From: Heterocephalus glaber | Taxonomy: Eukaryota > Chordata > Mammalia > Rodentia > Bathyergidae | Length of the DNA stretch: 64,000 nt | NCBI RefSeq assembly: GCF_000247695.1 | Contig: NW_004624795.1 | Location: 11,003,669 to 11,067,668, forward strand | Direction of reading: 5' to 3' | Shown: piece after piece, positions 20,813-32,265 of the stretch | Layout: every line of letters starts with the position of its first letter | Numbering within the stretch: position 1 is the first letter of the stretch | Made by a program: the position numbers and the translations under genes | The notes under the pieces: generated by a model | What the model saw: only the letters and a program-made list of their open reading frames with translations | Told to the model about the DNA's origin: nothing | Database searches by the model: none

Positions 20813-22315
20813 AACCATGTATTTGTTAAACATCTCTCACTCTGCTATTCCCAGAGCAGATGTTCCTTGATTATTCTCTTCTGCAATAGGTGGGAAACAA
20901 CACTCTTCTCTATGAAGATGACTGTGCTCATACCTGAGTTGTTTCATGTGCCACATCAACTTGACACAACAAGGCAGAGAAGGCTGAGGTAGGAGGTCTC
21001 CTACCTAAGCCTCAGGACTGCATAGGAACGTGTCAACATGCTGTGTATTGGACAGGGTGTGGGCATCCTGATTACAATGTTCGTGTATTTCTATAAAACA
21101 ATTCCTCCCATTTCATATATTTGAAGGAACAGTAACATGTGGTTAGATTCATCATTAAAAAGAAATTTGTGGAAGCAGTCTGGATTCCCCAGTGGAGTCC
21201 TGAGGAGCACTGATCTGTATGTTCCCGAATTTTACACAGTTCATGAGTGAATGTCATTCTGTTCATGACTCAGGATATATTTGGTGTGCTTTTTCCTACC
21301 TTGAAAATAAAATTTATATAGCTGAATAAGGCAGAATATGTGAAGAATTGCTATGAGAGGAACAGCATCTGTGTTTGTAGCAGTCTCTTCCTGATTTCCA
21401 GAATTCTCCTTTGATGGGAAAGGTAAAGCCATAACGGAGTCTATAAAAATAAGCCGTCATCCATAGTCTAATCTTGAAAGCAACAATGACGTTGATGGGT
21501 TATGGTGATTTTTTTTTTACCTTACCATGACAGCCTCTTGGAAATCGTTGTGTTTGTAGCAGCTGTGTTAATTAAGTCTAAGATCTCAAAAATGTTCATG
21601 GAGCTATTACAACACAGAGATTTTTACCAGTAAAAGCCAGTCATCAGTGTTCTGGAGTTACTTAGACCCTGTTTCCTTCTCACTTGGGGCTTCACGGGAT
21701 GGGCAAATATCAGGCTGATACATATAATTTTGGTTTAACATACACTCTCCTTTGGACACGAAAAGAATTCCCAAATCCCTGTGGTTTCTCTCTCTATTTA
21801 TAGATTTACATGAACCTTGCCTTGTAAACAAGAGTACATCTCTGACTGATACCCTGCTTTTTTGGCAGAGTGTACTGTAGGAGATACAACCAATGAGCTT
21901 GCTAAAGCTTCCACATGATGTTACTGATGAACTGGGCAATGAATATATAGTTGGTCTTTGTACATGCAAATATGGCCTGCAGAAATCAGTGAAATGAGCT
22001 TGTTCATTTTAAATCAGATGTCAGCATTCTTAGGGTTAAGACTCTGGGGTAACTAAATTTGAGACAACTGTGAAATCCATAGTAATTATCTTGAATTCAA
22101 CTCATTATATTTGAAAATTATATGTTAGGCTTTCCAATATTTGAAATAAATCTGAGCAATCTTAAATGTTTCAGAATTTTTTGTTTGGTTTGGTACAAAG
22201 CATTTTCACATTATCTTATAACCTCCAAAAAATGCTAGTAAACAGATGAGAGTGTAATGATAAATCAGTGTTGGTGAGAGTAATGGTTTAATAGTGATTA
22301 TATCCATGATAGTGA
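20813..22315. other. unassigned sequence
   Basis: 1.5 kb with no SINE, LINE or LTR signature that I recognise. The ORFs here are all 103 codons or fewer and lack motifs. It could be single-copy intronic or intergenic DNA. Confidence 0.35.
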
Positions 22316-22317
22316 CT

Positions 22318-22540
22318 ACAATTTGTTAAGTGCCTCCTATGTTCTACGTCTTAGGATATATTAAATTTTATATATATATAATTTAATCCTCCCTCTACTT
22401 TATGAGGTAGGTAACAAAAATTTAACTATATGAAGTGATTTGTCCAGGTCACATAGCCCATTAATATTAGAAAAGTTTTGGAACTCAAGTCTTCTGCCTT
22501 CTGGTCTAGGTCTAATGTGTACAAGGCCCTTCCTGCTAGA
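22318..22540 (-). mobile_element. MIR SINE
   Basis: Reversed MIR: TTAAGTGCCTCCTATGTTCT, an ATATAATTTAATCCTCCCTC stretch, TTTATGAGGTAGGTAACAAA, GATTTGTCCAGGTCACATAG, then GAACTCAAGTCTTCTGCC. Confidence 0.8.
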
Positions 22541-23214
22541 ATAGTTGATATATTTCTCCCTCTCCAAAGCTCTCAGAAACATTCCCTAGACCTTAATTCT
22601 GTCACTAGTAATTGGCAGTAAAATATCCTAAGGAAGATGTCTAAGAGATGAGAAAAATAAAGAGCCTTTGGAGGTCAGTCCTAAAATGATTCTACATTCT
22701 TACTTTTTCCAAGACAGTAAAGAGATTTCCTTTCTCTCTCCTGGTAAATTTTATGAATAGTTTCCAAGAGGTCAGCTAAGAATAATGGGGGTGAGCCAAT
22801 CCAATACTTCACCACTTCAACACATTTCCCTTCAGTACCTGGTGAGGCAGCAGTATCCAAGATGCATCTAAGCAATGCAGTGTGAGCAAGAAACCAAGCC
22901 AACCCTGACACCTGCATCACTAGTTCTCTCCAACGCTGGAGTGAAAAGAGATTTTTGGTAAAACACTATGAAATAACACACTGGTTTTCTTCTCTGTCCC
23001 CAAATGTGAAAAAAGATTCCAACATAAAAATAATATTTAGAATTTTTCTCTTATAATCTTGAAAATAATGGTTGTCCTCATTTTCTCTCCTCATCCCACA
23101 TAAATAAACAAACAAAACCCTTCTATGAATTGAGATAGAATTCATTCTTATTTTTTTCCTTTAATTTGAAAAAAGTGCTGTGTACATGATTTTATGTTGG
23201 TTATTTCTCTGCAA

Positions 23215-23350
23215 AATGACAACCCTTGGAGTAGCCAAAATTAGTATCATAACATTTATTCTGCAAAAGGAGAAGGAAGCTTAGGAAACTTCAGACACAT
23301 CAACATGTCTCAGCTAGTAAATTGTGAAGCCTTAGAATCCAGAACTTTTG
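23215..23350 (-). mobile_element. MIR fragment
   Basis: TAGTATCATAACATTTATTC, GCTTAGGAAACTTCAGACAC, TCAGCTAGTAAATTGTGAAG and AGAATCCAGAAC follow reversed MIR order with heavy decay. Confidence 0.45.
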
Positions 23351-23355
23351 ACTTC

Positions 23356-23997
23356 CTATTGTTTCTCAATACCAGAGTACTCTCTGAGTGCTTTTGTTAG
23401 TTTTTGTTGTGTATTTTCCCCACACACAGCAAATACAAATCTTTGCTTCATAGAAAAATTCACAAAACAAAGCAAAAAATAATAGTTGCCACTAACTAGA
23501 GAGTTATCTCCTAGCCAGGAGATAAATAGTGGATGGATACACAAAGTTACCTCCAGTAAGAAGCAAAGACTAGTATTAAGTGCTGGGAAGACTGGATGAA
23601 CCAATGATAGAATTGATACAGCTGTGAGGGAGGCTTCAGGGAGTAGGTGAGTATCCAGCCACTTATAATCTGGAGCCTTGGTTTTCCCAAATGCTTTGGT
23701 CACAGCAGTGAGTTGTTCCTTAAAATACTGTACTTCCTGTTCATGAGACTGGTAAGGGCTCCCTGTGGATGTTTGGGAAAGGGACTGTGAGAATATCAAC
23801 CTGTGAGGAGGTTTCTCCAAGAATCTATGAGGGAAAATCATCATTGTTGGAATTGAAAAGTTAGTGCCATGTGTTGAGCTAACAGGGCAAGACTCAGATA
23901 AAACTGTAACTGTAACTAGGTCACGAATGTTTGTGGCCAAAAAGGTTGGGAGAATGAAAACAAGCATTGAGGTAGAGAATAGGTGGCAATAGGTCAC
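23356..23997 (-). other. 213-codon open frame of unknown status
   Basis: This is the longest uninterrupted ATG-to-stop frame in the window. It begins MTYCHLFSTSMLVFILPTFL, a hydrophobic start that could mimic a signal or membrane segment, and has further hydrophobic stretches near residues 140-185. I recognise no domain, and no intron signals or upstream promoter-like features stand out. In 64 kb read in six frames one such frame by chance is not surprising. Lineage-specific gene, retroviral relic and chance are all possible, with chance most likely. Confidence 0.12.
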
Positions 23998-24365
23998 TTA
24001 AGCAAAGGCTGGAAGCCTTGGATCTTCTTTCTATTTTTGTGGAGTTATATCCAAACTGCCAGAGTTCATTAAAGATATTAGGACAGGCTAAATAGTTTTT
24101 GCCAAGCTAGTCACTATCCACAAAATTCCCCTTTCTTCCTCCCACCCCTTCATTCTATTTCTAAGTTTCCTGCAAGGCCTTTTTCTAATGTTTTCTTCTG
24201 CATAGAATTATTTCCAGCCACTCAGACATAAGGATTGTTCTCAGTTCTCATATATTTCAGACAGGTCTATGTCATCATTTCCTTTGTTCCATAGTCTCCC
24301 CACAAATGTAAACGTATTAGAGCAGAGGTGAAAACCTGATGCTTTCTGAAAGTTCCAAAGACCTA
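23998..24365. other. unassigned sequence
   Basis: Nothing recognised. Confidence 0.3.
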
Positions 24366-24369
24366 AGCA

Positions 24370-24590
24370 CACTAATTATTATCATTATAGCAAACACATA
24401 GCCATCATTTATGATTCTCTTTCATGCACTTTTCACATATTATATCATTTAATCCTGACAACAACCTATGCAGTATTTGCTATTATTATCCTATTTTTCA
24501 CATGGGGAAATTTGAGTCTTAAAGTTCTGAGTGATATCCTCAAGTCCTCCTGTTCAAACCACTAAGGTATTGACCTTTGAGATCTCCCCA
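24370..24590 (-). mobile_element. MIR SINE
   Basis: Reversed MIR blocks: ATGCACTTTTCACATATTAT, ATCATTTAATCCTGACAACA, ACCTATGCAGTATTTGCTAT, TATTATCCTATTTTTCACAT and GGGGAAATTTGAGTCTTAAA. One of the clearer MIRs here. Confidence 0.85.
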
Positions 24591-25034
24591 GGCCCAGAAC
24601 AATTTCTCACTGCCACTGTTGCCTTGCTCGGTTGCCAGAGAGGTAGATGTTGACATATAATCAGAAGACAGCACCTGGCCGGGGAGAGTTACTTTTCTGA
24701 TGATTCACACATTTAAATAAAAATAATAAAACCCTTGGCTGGACAGATTCACTTCCCCAGTCCAGCTGGGATGTGGTCACTGAGGTTCCAAAAGCCACTT
24801 GGGTGATATTCTAGCTTGAATAAGCGTAATGTGCACATTCAGTTGTCAGAGTTCTGCATGGAGGTCTTGTGATCACACTCCTTGTCAGGCATCTGCCAAA
24901 TGCTTGCTAATGCTTTGGCTCCCGGTCCTGCTGCTCTTTGCTGGAAGTGGCGTAGGGCAGGGTGGGATGCCTTCTTTAGTTGCAAACCTAAGCGAAAAAG
25001 GGGCAAACTAGGTGAATTATACAAACCTAAATCT

Positions 25035-25255
25035 TGATTCAATCATTATTTACTGAATATTTACCATGTATCCAGCAGCTTCCTGCATCTTACTGCACTG
25101 AATCTTCCTAGTAGTCCTGAGAGGTGAGTGTACTTTATTTTATAGACATGGTAGTAAATTCAGATGTAACTTTCCAAAGGTAACTTTCCAAAGGTCATTG
25201 AATTAGTAGAATGGAAGAGTCTGATCCCAAGTTCCTTGCCTTTTCCTCTACATCC
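25035..25255 (-). mobile_element. MIR SINE
   Basis: TTACTGAATATTTACCATGT, ACTGAATCTTCCTAGTAGTC, CTGAGAGGTGAGTGTACTTT and a short tandem duplication (AACTTTCCAAAGGT twice, 25169-25196) in the middle of a reversed MIR. Confidence 0.7.
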
Positions 25256-25329
25256 AGGTACTTCAAGCTCACTTTGATGTGGATAAAGTGAAGAAGGAAG
25301 GGGTTGTATAATAAAAGTGATAATGGTAA

Positions 25330-25545
25330 TAATTACAAATTACAAATGTCATTATTGAGTTCTCACTGTGGGCTAGGCACTGTAGAAACACTTTGCAAGT
25401 ATCACTGTATTTCACACTCACAACAGCCACAAGAGGTAGACACTAGCATCTCCCCATGTTACAAAGAAGGAAAATGATGTCGGAAATGTTATTTGTCCAA
25501 GCTAGCCAATAATAATGCTGAGATTTAAGCACAGTTTTTAATTTT
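25330..25545 (-). mobile_element. MIR SINE
   Basis: GTGGGCTAGGCACTGTAGAA, TTTCACACTCACAACAGCCA, CAAGAGGTAGACACTAGCAT, CCATGTTACAAAGAAGGAAA and a TTTGTCCAAGCTAGCCAATA block in reversed MIR order. It is the second MIR within 300 bases. Confidence 0.85.
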
Positions 25546-26910
25546 GTCACCACAGCTTGCTACAATAGTGCTATACAAACACACAGTGTATGAGGACTGG
25601 ATTGGGGTCTTCCCCTGGCTAGGCCTTCAGAGGGAACACTAGACAAAGTGTGAGGTCAACCCTTGAACACGGCCAGTGGGACCCATTCAGTCAAAGCCAC
25701 CATTCTCACCTTTGACCTCTCGACTTTGAGCCTTGTGAGGCTGACTTAAGAAAATTATAGACCGATTCTCAGGCATAGGATGGGGTTGTTAAGAAGCAGC
25801 CTGGTCTGAAGTCAAGATGCTTAGATTAAGACACTTGTGTCATTTAGTCCTTCTCATGCCATCTTATAGGAAGCAAACTCCACAGGAAATTCAGATGCCT
25901 TGACAAGCCTTTGGGGATTCACAGTCCTGTCACGGAGATATGAGCAGTACCCTTTAGATAGAAAGAAAGAGTTTTCAGTGTCTCCTCTTCTGGAAAAGAA
26001 GCAAAACTCTGTCTGCAGCCATGAGGGGGTGCGCAGCCACAGCGGGTCAGAAGCTGAGCAGAACTGAACCCAGTTCCTCACTTCTCAGAGACGAAGGGCT
26101 TGGATTTTACATGGCAAGAAGGAAAGGGAGAAAGGAAAGGAATGGCAGAAATAAGAATTCATTTTGTATCCAGTTATTAACACACCAAGTTAAAAACGAG
26201 CAGAGTTGTCTTATGCGAGTTCATGATTTATTACACTGTCTTCCTTTCCTCTTCCATTAAAAACAGATATTATTTAAGCAATCAATAACAGCATTAAAAG
26301 ATGTGTAACAGAAAATATTCACCTACTGCCTTTTGTTTTGATGATCCTTGCTAAGCTTTGCTCGTGTATCATTCATTTGTATGTAACTATAATCACAGAA
26401 CAGAGTTTTTATGTTGTATCATTATTTTCCAAAAATATGCCTTATCAGAAGATACTACAATGTGTAGGTTACCGAGCCTATTGCTTTTTTCCGGTCTTCT
26501 TTGCACTGATACCCTGACATCTTCATCTCCATTCCAGAATATTCTTATCCACTCTAGAGGTTGGGAAAAGCCTGCAATTCGCAACAATTCAAACTTGTCT
26601 ACTCTGTCATGTGTTTACAGTTCTTATTAAGAATAAAATATCCATTAGATAAAAGGAGAAAGAGAAAGAACAACAGTGAAAAGGTTGAAACTGTTCATTA
26701 AAGTGAGTTTTTAATTCAAGTCAGGAAGATTAAGGGTGCCAAAGAAATGCACTAACAAGCTGACAAATGGCTCTGTTCTCCGAGCTTTGGCCAGTGCCCA
26801 GGGTCAGCCACCTCTGGCTGCACCCACAGCCACACCAGGCTGGGCGAAGTCAGGGAAAAGAAATGCCTCACACACCTTTGAATCTGTTGAGTTGCTGACA
26901 CAGGAAATAG
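25546..26910. other. unassigned, mostly non-repetitive sequence
   Basis: No recognised transposon. Overlapping open frames on both strands at 25854-26630 have no family signature. Confidence 0.35.
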
Positions 26911-26913
26911 GTC

Positions 26914-26975
26914 TGTGTCACTCGGTTGGTAGCATCATTGTCTTTGCGTGAGTGGTCAAGAGTTCAAGTACCACA
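26914..26975 (+). other. possible decayed tRNA-like or tRNA-SINE head
   Basis: GTGTCACTCGGTTGGTAGCA resembles a polymerase III box A (TAGCTCAGTTGGTAGAGCA type), and GAGTTCAAGTACC about 30 bases later resembles box B. A TTTGCGTGAG segment between them sits at the anticodon-arm position of a tRNA-Ala-like molecule. The acceptor and T stems do not pair well, so this is a relic at best, not a working tRNA. Confidence 0.3.
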
Positions 26976-27119
26976 CCAGGAGCTTGGCAGCTTCGCCAAA
27001 CCGATGCTTGCATTGTCCTTACTGTTGGCTGGTGGCATGCATCGGAGAAGGCACCATAATCTCATTACCATAATCAATTTTAGAATATTTTCACTTTCCC
27101 CGAAATAAATACCCCCTTC

Positions 27120-27310
27120 TTTAGCCAACACGCTCCAATAGCCCTATCCTCCCAGCACTAGGAAACCATGAATCTACTTCCTGTGTCTATGGATTTGCTT
27201 TTTCAGGATATTTCCTATATGGAAGCAAAGTCATTTTAAAACATCCTATTATTCTTTTATAGTGCCTGGAAGAGGACCTTGTACCTAGTAGGTCTAAAAA
27301 TGTTACTTTT
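27120..27310 (-). mobile_element. L1 3' UTR fragment, adjoining MIR/L2-like end
   Basis: TTCCTGTGTCTATGGATTTG, CTTTTTCAGGATATTTCCTA and TATGGAAGCAAAGTCATTTT match antisense old-L1 3' UTR sequence. The words TAGTGCCTGGAAGAGGACCT and AGTAGGTCTAAAAATGTTAC that follow resemble the plus-strand end of MIR or L2, which indicates a second short relic. Confidence 0.5.
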
Positions 27311-28685
27311 GTGAGGTACATTAGGAGACTCTTTCTTGGGGTCAGTATAGTCCATAAGTGGGAAAATGAGTAGTCTTAAAAGGAGCCCTCAGATGCCATT
27401 ATCCAGAGTGTGCAATGGTCCAGATAGGATTGGAAGGACAACCTGTGACTCCTGGCCTTCGTAGGTCAGGTCCCACAGACATGGCCCTCAGGACCTTCAG
27501 TCAGTTCAGTGACACAATACGGATGCCATAAGCTCAACAAATCAGAAATCGATTCCTCAGAGGGCTGGAGTTCTCGCATGAGTTGGCACATCATACTGCG
27601 TGTTAACAGGCAATAACACTAAAATACACTAAAGACCATGTAATTTATTCCCAACATGCTGTTATTCTTTCCAAAACATTAGCTTTGGAGGAGAATGTTT
27701 GCTAAATGTTGTCTTTATTTCCAAAGCTTGGGGTAAAGATCATATGCAACCAATGCCTGAGAGATAATTGGCCACTTTACAGTTTCAACCTCAAATGAAC
27801 TCCCTTGTCCGAGTGAATTTCCTGGTAAAGGGTCCCATTTTAATAGAATGTGAAACCTGCTGCGAGAAGGATGGAGCTCACCGATCACAGTATGGTCTGT
27901 TAGATAAATGACCAGGAGTAATATTTCTTAAAACCACATTTTGTAGACAGAGTTAACAGAAAGCCCAGAAGAAAAAATACCCAGTGGTTTAGCATTCAAA
28001 CTTAAATGAAAGTAACATGTGTGTCTTCAGCCCAACTTGTGCCAGGGCTTGGAAGGAAATTGGCAAGGATTAATACCGGGAGTCTTTTGGGGGCTATTAG
28101 GCATTGCCATCCTGATTCTGACCTCACAGCCTTCTCTCAGAGGAGAAAACTAAAGTTTTGCTCTAAGTGTTACCATCAAAAGCTTACAAAGTTCCACTTC
28201 TTGCAGTTGGCTTATTTTCACTGAACTGGCATTTGAAACAGAAGTCAAATTATTATTGTGTCCAATAGCTAAAGAAATGAACATCTGTGCTTCAATCTAA
28301 AGGTGATCTTGACAGCAGATCCCCGGGTGGGAGAAGTACCTAAAGTCGGGAGCCCCAAAGGTCAGCCTGCTTTGGCTGCGCATTTAAAGCAAGGCTCTTG
28401 GATTCCTCTTTTGCGTTACCATCTTTTCTGAGGTTCCTTCATGATGACTGGTAACTGTGAGCTGTGTTATTCAATGTCCAAAACTAGTTTTATTGTCTAA
28501 AATGTTGACTTGAAAAGACAGACAGGCTCGAACCCCTCAGTGTAAAGTTCAGATTCCCTAGAAAGGAAGGGGCCAAGAAAACATACCTCTCCGTTACTCT
28601 ATTTGGGCAGAGAGGTATTTAAATCTCCCAGCCAGAGAGACAGTCTGTCTACAGGAGCCCATCTCACAGATGCCAGTTAGTTATC
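27311..28685. other. unassigned, mostly non-repetitive sequence
   Basis: 1.4 kb with no recognised repeat. Mixed composition with several CpGs. No coding frame longer than about 72 codons. Confidence 0.35.
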
Positions 28686-28689
28686 TAAG

Positions 28690-29000
28690 GAACATTGGGT
28701 AAGAACCTACTATAGGCCAGGAAGTGTGCTGGATCTTGGGGTGACAGGAGAGCACCAATGATGGGCCTACTTTGGAGTTGCATGTGATTTGCTGGCGATA
28801 AGTTATAGGGGTGAGGAAGTGGGAGGAAGACATAAGTGTGACGAGGCCTGTGATATAAGGATGGACAGGATATGAAGAAGCGTGGCCCAGGGTAAGTCAG
28901 AAAGACTCCCAAGAGCAAGTGAGTCCTAGATTGAGTCTTGATGTAAGAACGGGAGTTAGCCAGGTATTTAAAGTCTGCAGTTGTGTAAGCGAGACAGTTT
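28690..29000 (-). mobile_element. L2 LINE 3' end
   Basis: Reversed L2: CTACTATAGGCCAGGAAGTG, CTGGATCTTGGGGTGACAGG, then the more upstream CAAGTGAGTCCTAGATTGAGTCTTGATG and GGGAGTTAGCCAGGTATTTA stretches. The minus-strand frames of 141 and 84 codons in this interval are shadows of this LINE. Confidence 0.7.
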
Positions 29001-29261
29001 GGTAGAAGCAGAGCAAACACCATACGAAAAAGGACAGAAAAAGAGACAGCATGAAGTGGTTCAATATGTCCTGTGGGGTGAGCATGTGCTTTTGAAAGAT
29101 AAGGCCGCAAAAGTTGGTGAGGTCGAGATTAATAGGAACCTTGTATTTCAAACAAGGTGTATCACTTTCTCAAGTCCTCCTGGTGATTCCGATGGGAAAA
29201 TTGGGGTCCTGAGTTCTACCTCAGCACTTGTGACTCTATGAGTGCTGTAAAAGGACAAATC

Positions 29262-29465
29262 TGTAATTAAATTCTGGCTCTGCGTCTTATTATGTATGCA
29301 AACTTGGACAAATTAGCCACATGAAGCCTCTGTTTTTATTTCTGTAGAATGGGGCCAAAATAAGAACAACTTCATAGGGTTATTTGGAGTATTATCAGCA
29401 CCTAACAGAAATGATGCCTGGCATAAAAAAGTATTCATGAAATATTTGTGGAATTCAGCTGGGTA
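29262..29465 (+). mobile_element. MIR SINE
   Basis: Plus-strand MIR: AAATTCTGGCTCTGCGTCTT, AACTTGGACAAATTAGCCAC, TTTATTTCTGTAGAATGGGG, TTCATAGGGTTATTTGGAGT, ATGATGCCTGGCATAAAAAA. Confidence 0.88.
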
Positions 29466-29874
29466 CAAGTGTAAAAAGGAAATTCTACTGTCTGAAAAAT
29501 AGCCTTTGGCTTCCCACATTCCAACAGCTGCCAAAGCAGCCCGGGACACCTGGAAAGAGGCAGAAAAGGGATCTGAGCCCAAAAGAAGAGTGACAGGAAG
29601 CCATGGATTCAGAACCAGGCGACAGTAAGTCAGTGAGGGAGATCAAAGTCATGGAGCTACATCTTGTGCCAGAGGAGCAGGGACACTGCTAGGTCAGAGG
29701 GGCCCAGGAGGGAGAAGGTGGCAGATGCTTGCTCCTAGGGCACCACAGGGAATGGATGCATAGCAACCTGTCACTTCCTCTTTCCTGATGTTATTCTGAT
29801 GTCCTTCTGGGCTCTGGAAAGAAATCAAAACAGGAGAAGAAGAGAGGAAAAAGAGAGAAAAAGCAGCTGCATTT

Positions 29875-31965
29875 TGGTATAATAACAATAACACCCATTA
29901 TGATGAAAGCACGTAACAAACTAGGCATAGAAGGGAACTTCCTCAATTGATCAAGAGTATCCATGAACAACCCGCAGCTCACATCATATTTAATGGTGAA
30001 AGAATGAATGCTTCTACCCAAGATCAGGAACAAAATAAAGTTGTCTGCCCTTACCACTTCCATCCAAAAATTGTACTGGCGGGCAATTAGGCAAGAAAAA
30101 GACATGAAATATATCCAGATTGGAAAGGAATAAGTAAAACTATCTATTTTCAGATGATGTGATTTGTATATAAAACAGTAATATTGAAAAAGAAGAGCAA
30201 ATTAAGAAGATTTACAGTTCTGTATTTCAAAACTTACTACAAATACAGAGTAATCAAGATAGTGTTGTGCCTGCAGGAGGATAGAGAGATGAATCAATGG
30301 AATAGAACTGAGAGCCCAGAAGTGAACCTTGATTACAATCAACTGATTTTTCCGTAGAGGGTGTCAAGACAATTCAATGGGAAGGAAATCGTCTTTCGCA
30401 AAAATGGTGCTGAGACAATGAGATGCCCACATGCAAATGAATGGACCTGGACCCCATCTCACACCATAGACAGATATTAACACAAAATGGATCAAATACC
30501 TAAATGTAAGAGCTAAAACTCTTAGAGGAAACACAGAGAAATCTTCATAGCATTGAATTAGGCAATGGTTTCTTAGATTTGACACCAAAAGCATGAGTAA
30601 CAAAGGGAAAAAACAGGTAAGTTGGACTTCATCAAAATTAGTAACTTTTAAACTTCAAAGTATACCACAAAGAAAATAAAAGGACAATCTACAGGAAAGG
30701 GGACAATTTTTGCAAATCATTTACCTGATAAGGAGCTTGTCTTAGTCTGTTTTTGACAGATAAAGTACTTTATAAATAATACAAATTTATTTCTCATGGT
30801 TCTGGAGGTTGGGAAGTCCCAGGACAAGGTGCCAGCAGATTCAGTGTCTGGAGAGGGCTGCTCTCTGCTTCCAAGATGACACACTATGGAAGGGACAAAA
30901 GGGCAGAGGAGATGATCAGCTCTTTTGCACACCTTTCTTAAGGTCATTAAACTCATTCCTGTGGGCTCTTCCCTCATTTCTTAATCACCTCCTAGATCAC
31001 CATTCCCACTCTTAATATTGTCACATTGATGATTAATTTTCAGTATATGAATTCTGAGATAACATATTTAGACCATAATAGGGCCTGTACTAAAATATAT
31101 GAAGAACAGCTACAACCATTTAATAGAAGCGAAAAATCTAATTAAAAATGCAGAGAACTGAACAGACATTTGTCCAAAGAAGAAATACAAATAGCCAATA
31201 AACACATAAAATTTGCTCAATGCCATTAGGTCTCAAGGAAATGCAAATTAAAACTGCAAGAAGATACCACTTTACACCCCCTGGGATACCTATGATCAAA
31301 AATACAGTACCAAGTTTTGGTGAAGACACAGAAAAGTTGAAGTCCTTACACAGTCCTGAAGGGAAAGTGAAACAGTGCAGCCACTTTTAAAAACATCTGG
31401 TGGCTCCTTAAAAGATGAAACACAGAGTTAATATGAATTCACTCTTAAGTACATATCCAAGAGAAATGAAAACATAGGCCTACACACAAACTTGTACATG
31501 AAGCAGCACAATTCATCACAGTCAAGTAATGGAAACAGCTTAAATTTCCAATGGCTGGTGAATGAATAAAATGTGGCATATCTATATAATTGAGTATTAT
31601 TTGACAAAAATACAATGAAATATTAATAGATGATACAACATCGAAGAACCTTGAGAACATTATGTTGAGTAAAAGATATCAGTCACAAAGGACTATATAT
31701 TATATTATAGTATTTTGATGAAATGCCTAGAACAGGAAAATTCATAGAGACAAATAATAGATTGAAGGTTACCTAGAATGGACTGGAAAAGGAGACTGAC
31801 TGCTAATGGACATGAAGTTTTATTTAGGAGGTGTTACTATGTCCTAAAATTCGTTGTGAGGATGCTGCACAACTTTGTGACTGTATTAAAAACTACAGAA
31901 TTGTTTACTTTAAATGAGTGCATTGTATTGTTATGAGTTATACCTCAATAACCTGTTATAAAATA
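29875..31965 (+). mobile_element. L1M LINE, reverse transcriptase region to 3' end
   Basis: The plus strand holds decayed L1 ORF2 and 3' UTR. From 29925 on there is a reverse-transcriptase region (CACATCATATTTAATGGTGA; TTTTCAGATGATGTGATTTG corresponds to the catalytic F-A-D-D segment, here changed). At 30400-30720 typical ORF2 C-terminal words occur. From 31080 to 31965 there is the terminal ORF2 and 3' UTR, including CCACTTTACACCCCCTGGGA and GAGTTATACCTCAATAACCT. An LTR (30739-31080) splits it. No frame survives. Confidence 0.85.
30739..31080 (-). mobile_element. MLT1/MST-type MaLR solo LTR
   Basis: It starts TGTCTTAGTCTGTTTTTGAC (the usual reversed MaLR LTR end). It contains TTATTTCTCATGGTTCTGGA, GGTGCCAGCAGATTCAGTGT and AATCACCTCCTAGATCACCA, and ends in TATTTAGACCATAATA. 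L1 sequence resumes immediately afterwards. The bases at the two junctions (GAGCT/GGCCT) are compatible with a decayed 5-bp target duplication. No internal viral genes are present. Confidence 0.85.
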
Positions 31966-31976
31966 ACAACAATAAT

Positions 31977-32093
31977 ACAAATAGTTGTCATTTACCTTTT
32001 TTTTTGGTACCGGGAATGGAACTCGGGACTTTGTGCTTATAAGGCAGGCGGTAGGACCACTGGGCTAAATCCCTGGCACACAAATAATTGTCA
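31977..32093 (-). mobile_element. ID SINE with 14-bp target duplication
   Basis: The ID body (31997-32079: T-run, GGTACCGGGAATGGAACTCG, GGGCTAAATCCCTGGC) is flanked by ACAAATAGTTGTCA (31977-31990) and ACAAATAATTGTCA (32080-32093). It lies just after the L1M 3' end, a common A-rich target. Confidence 0.92.
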
Positions 32094-32094
32094 A

Positions 32095-32265
32095 TAACGG
32101 TTTTGAAATGCTAGACATTGTGCTAGGCTGTGTAATTTTACCTAGCATTATGAATACACCAGGAAAGTTTGATCATTTTTAAAAACAGTTTGGAGAGAGA
32201 GTGAGGAGCTTGCCTGAAATCACAAACGAGTAAGATACTAGTTAGGATTTTGGCCCATTTCTCAC
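32095..32265 (-). mobile_element. MIR SINE
   Basis: ATGCTAGACATTGTGCTAGG, TTACCTAGCATTATGAATAC, GAGGAGCTTGCCTGAAATCA, ACAAACGAGTAAGATACTAG in reversed MIR order. Confidence 0.7.

Noticed and set aside
28685..29151. Minus-strand frames of 141 and 84 codons
   Set aside because: They coincide with an antisense L2 3' end and carry no reverse-transcriptase or other motif.
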